Shown here: positions 13,701 through 13,766 of the stretch, piece by piece
How the letters are laid out: each line of letters starts with the position of its first letter
Numbering within the stretch: the stretch's first letter is position 1
Assembly: GCA_040381555.1 (NCBI GenBank)
Contig: JBEIHC010000076.1
Location: forward strand, 1-13,766
From: CANHCC01 sp040381555
GTDB taxonomy: Bacteria > Bacteroidota > Bacteroidia > J057 > RFSG01
Direction of reading: 5' to 3'
Length of the DNA stretch: 13,766 nucleotides
Program-made: the position numbers and the translations under genes
The notes under the pieces: model-generated
The model's input: the letters and a program-made list of their open reading frames with translations, nothing else
Told to the model about the DNA's origin: nothing
The model's database searches: none

Positions 13701-13766
13701 GCTGAAGTCCCGATAAAGTCAAAAAGGAACTTCCGGAGCAAATGGTCTGCTCAGGACCAATGGTGT
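10720..13766 (-). CDS. Large repetitive T9SS type B (gliding-motility-associated C-terminal domain) surface protein, 5'-truncated by the window
   Basis: The last ~1014 residues of a large secreted protein. The frame stays open to the window edge (the ...PEQTICSG motif continues across 13723-13764), so the true start is outside. Domains in order from the edge: five copies of a ~85-residue Ig-like unit with the signature QTICxG ... GGxxxYxWQ ... YRRxVxSxxC; two further Ig-like segments (FICRGDSVFL; RICSGDSLRL, ~440-595); about three SprB-type repeats with GGFPPYRYLWSNG, GGTPPYQYFWN and GGTAPYQYEW (~600-830); a PKD domain with YWWDFGDS (~850-915); and the type B sorting domain FPNAFSPNGDGVNDYF ... 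DRWGNMVY ... LPEGAYTFYF (~920-1000). Expected on the cell surface or released, as an adhesin or gliding-related protein. Ligand is unknown. The 28-bp gap to the next gene suggests an operon. Confidence 0.9.
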   Translation of the reverse strand, partial: TIGPEQTICSGSSFLTLSGLQPSGGTGGWNYIWQYSHDGLFWTDVFGQNSSSLPGYVLTTRMYFRRIAGSWPCPPDTSAWIRIEVDLPVASNFIQSDQTICRGQTPVPFFGSSPQQGNGQFSYQWQTSIGNGVWNTISGATASSYSSGPMLNTTWFRRRVISGVCNQSFSDSIRILVLPAITGNTIQFNQTICLGQMTAQISGTQASGGNQVYQIQWYQQALTQSVWTPLSGQQWNDLPALLFTQSVRLRRVINSAQCVDSGNVVTVIVNPGIGNYVISADQTLCQGALPEVLSGTLPSGGNGLFNWQWETSSDGLSWQLLSGLNQSTIQPVIPNAVVYYRRLAISPPCLPVYSNAVRLSPLPVIGNNSLQGNQTICSGNSPAFITGSIPTGGNSQYIYLWQSSLDNLSWMNLPGNSTVDYQAGILNQSVYYRRIVESHPCQDTSESVHIQVNPTPQLIVSDTFICRGDSVFLQANANPVGGIFTWNVPPFNASGVWVKPLQNTTYSVDYGLNGCFASEDVTVSVLSLPAANIDYSGNLRICSGDSLRLNYTGTNFYQWWQSGNVLATNTALSVNSAGTYNLLVTDGNGCMGQDSVVVLQGIPIVIQVTSTDPSCAGGLDGTASVSVSGGFPPYRYLWSNGQQTSTATGLGWGTYQILVEDGEGCLSNQQVVLFSPNALLIQNIQTVPVNCFSGATGTATVNVTGGTPPYQYFWNTVPPQNTAYATGLKAGSYSVRIVDAQGCQTTGTAVIGQPGSSISANILGPDAACPGDSGVIRITALGGTAPYQYEWTPAAGLEYSTEMVTRVYFNNPITYTVKITDAAGCVLNKNYTLPVLPVPQARFSVLYETPDSILKNQTPLQIRNYSTPFPLRYWWDFGDSTGVDSVQEPVYNYFITDTYKITLMVENTYGCRDTAYQWVDYRNVPFIHFPNAFSPNGDGVNDYFSIPSLNLVGFTVKIFDRWGNMVYLSTDPVFRWDGALAGTGLPEGAYTFYFTGSGINGEKIEASGVVTLIR

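Overview
The window looks like a chromosomal segment of a moderately AT-rich Bacteroidota (Bacteroidetes) genome. Evidence: two proteins carry type IX secretion (T9SS) C-terminal sorting domains (one type A, one gliding-motility-associated type B); DAHP synthase is fused to chorismate mutase in the arrangement common in this phylum; starts lack Shine-Dalgarno sequences; and several promoters fit the Bacteroidota consensus TTTG / ~20 nt / TAnnTTTG.

Layout. Positions 1-140 hold a dispersed-repeat-like sequence. On the minus strand, 1394-2476 (DAHP synthase/chorismate mutase) is followed by 142-1254 (a LegC-like DegT-family aminotransferase). Positions 2602-3762 (minus) encode a DUF4143 ATPase behind a good promoter overlapped by a perfect 12-bp inverted repeat. 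Positions 4021-4503 (plus) encode a small exported DUF1573 protein. Positions 4540-4758 are a 219-bp MITE-like element with 11-bp perfect terminal repeats and an 8-bp target duplication. Positions 4977-6269 are a complete IS110-family element. Positions 6412-7680 (minus) encode a second, divergent DUF4143-type ATPase with 14-bp direct repeats across its promoter. A stretch of about 920 bp without a recognisable gene (7741-8661) contains strong hairpins. Then come a secreted DUF4397 protein with a T9SS type A tail (8662-9669, plus) and its terminator, a small membrane protein (10086-10691, minus), and the 3' part of a very large T9SS type B surface protein (10720-13766, minus, running off the window).

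The most interesting object is the IS110-family element. Its 0.27-kb leader, upstream of the transposase and on the same strand, can fold into a three-way junction: a 7-bp closing stem (6024-6030/6169-6175), a 10-bp stem (6102-6111/6159-6168) and a 9-bp stem (6032-6040/6091-6099). The two inner stems each enclose about 50 nt with a distal 5-bp hairpin. This is what a bridge (seek) RNA with target- and donor-binding loops should look like. One loop carries 8 nt matching the target flank and the other 8 nt matching the element's own right end, both ending in the dinucleotide AT. Removing the element at that AT restores a 16-bp tandem repeat array. This identifies the element ends, the core dinucleotide and the probable guide segments from sequence alone.

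The chromosomal genes 142-2476 and 8662-13766 look like ordinary metabolic and surface-protein genes. The block from about 2.6 to 8.6 kb (two DUF4143 ATPases, MITE, IS110, repeats) looks like accessory DNA that has received several insertions.
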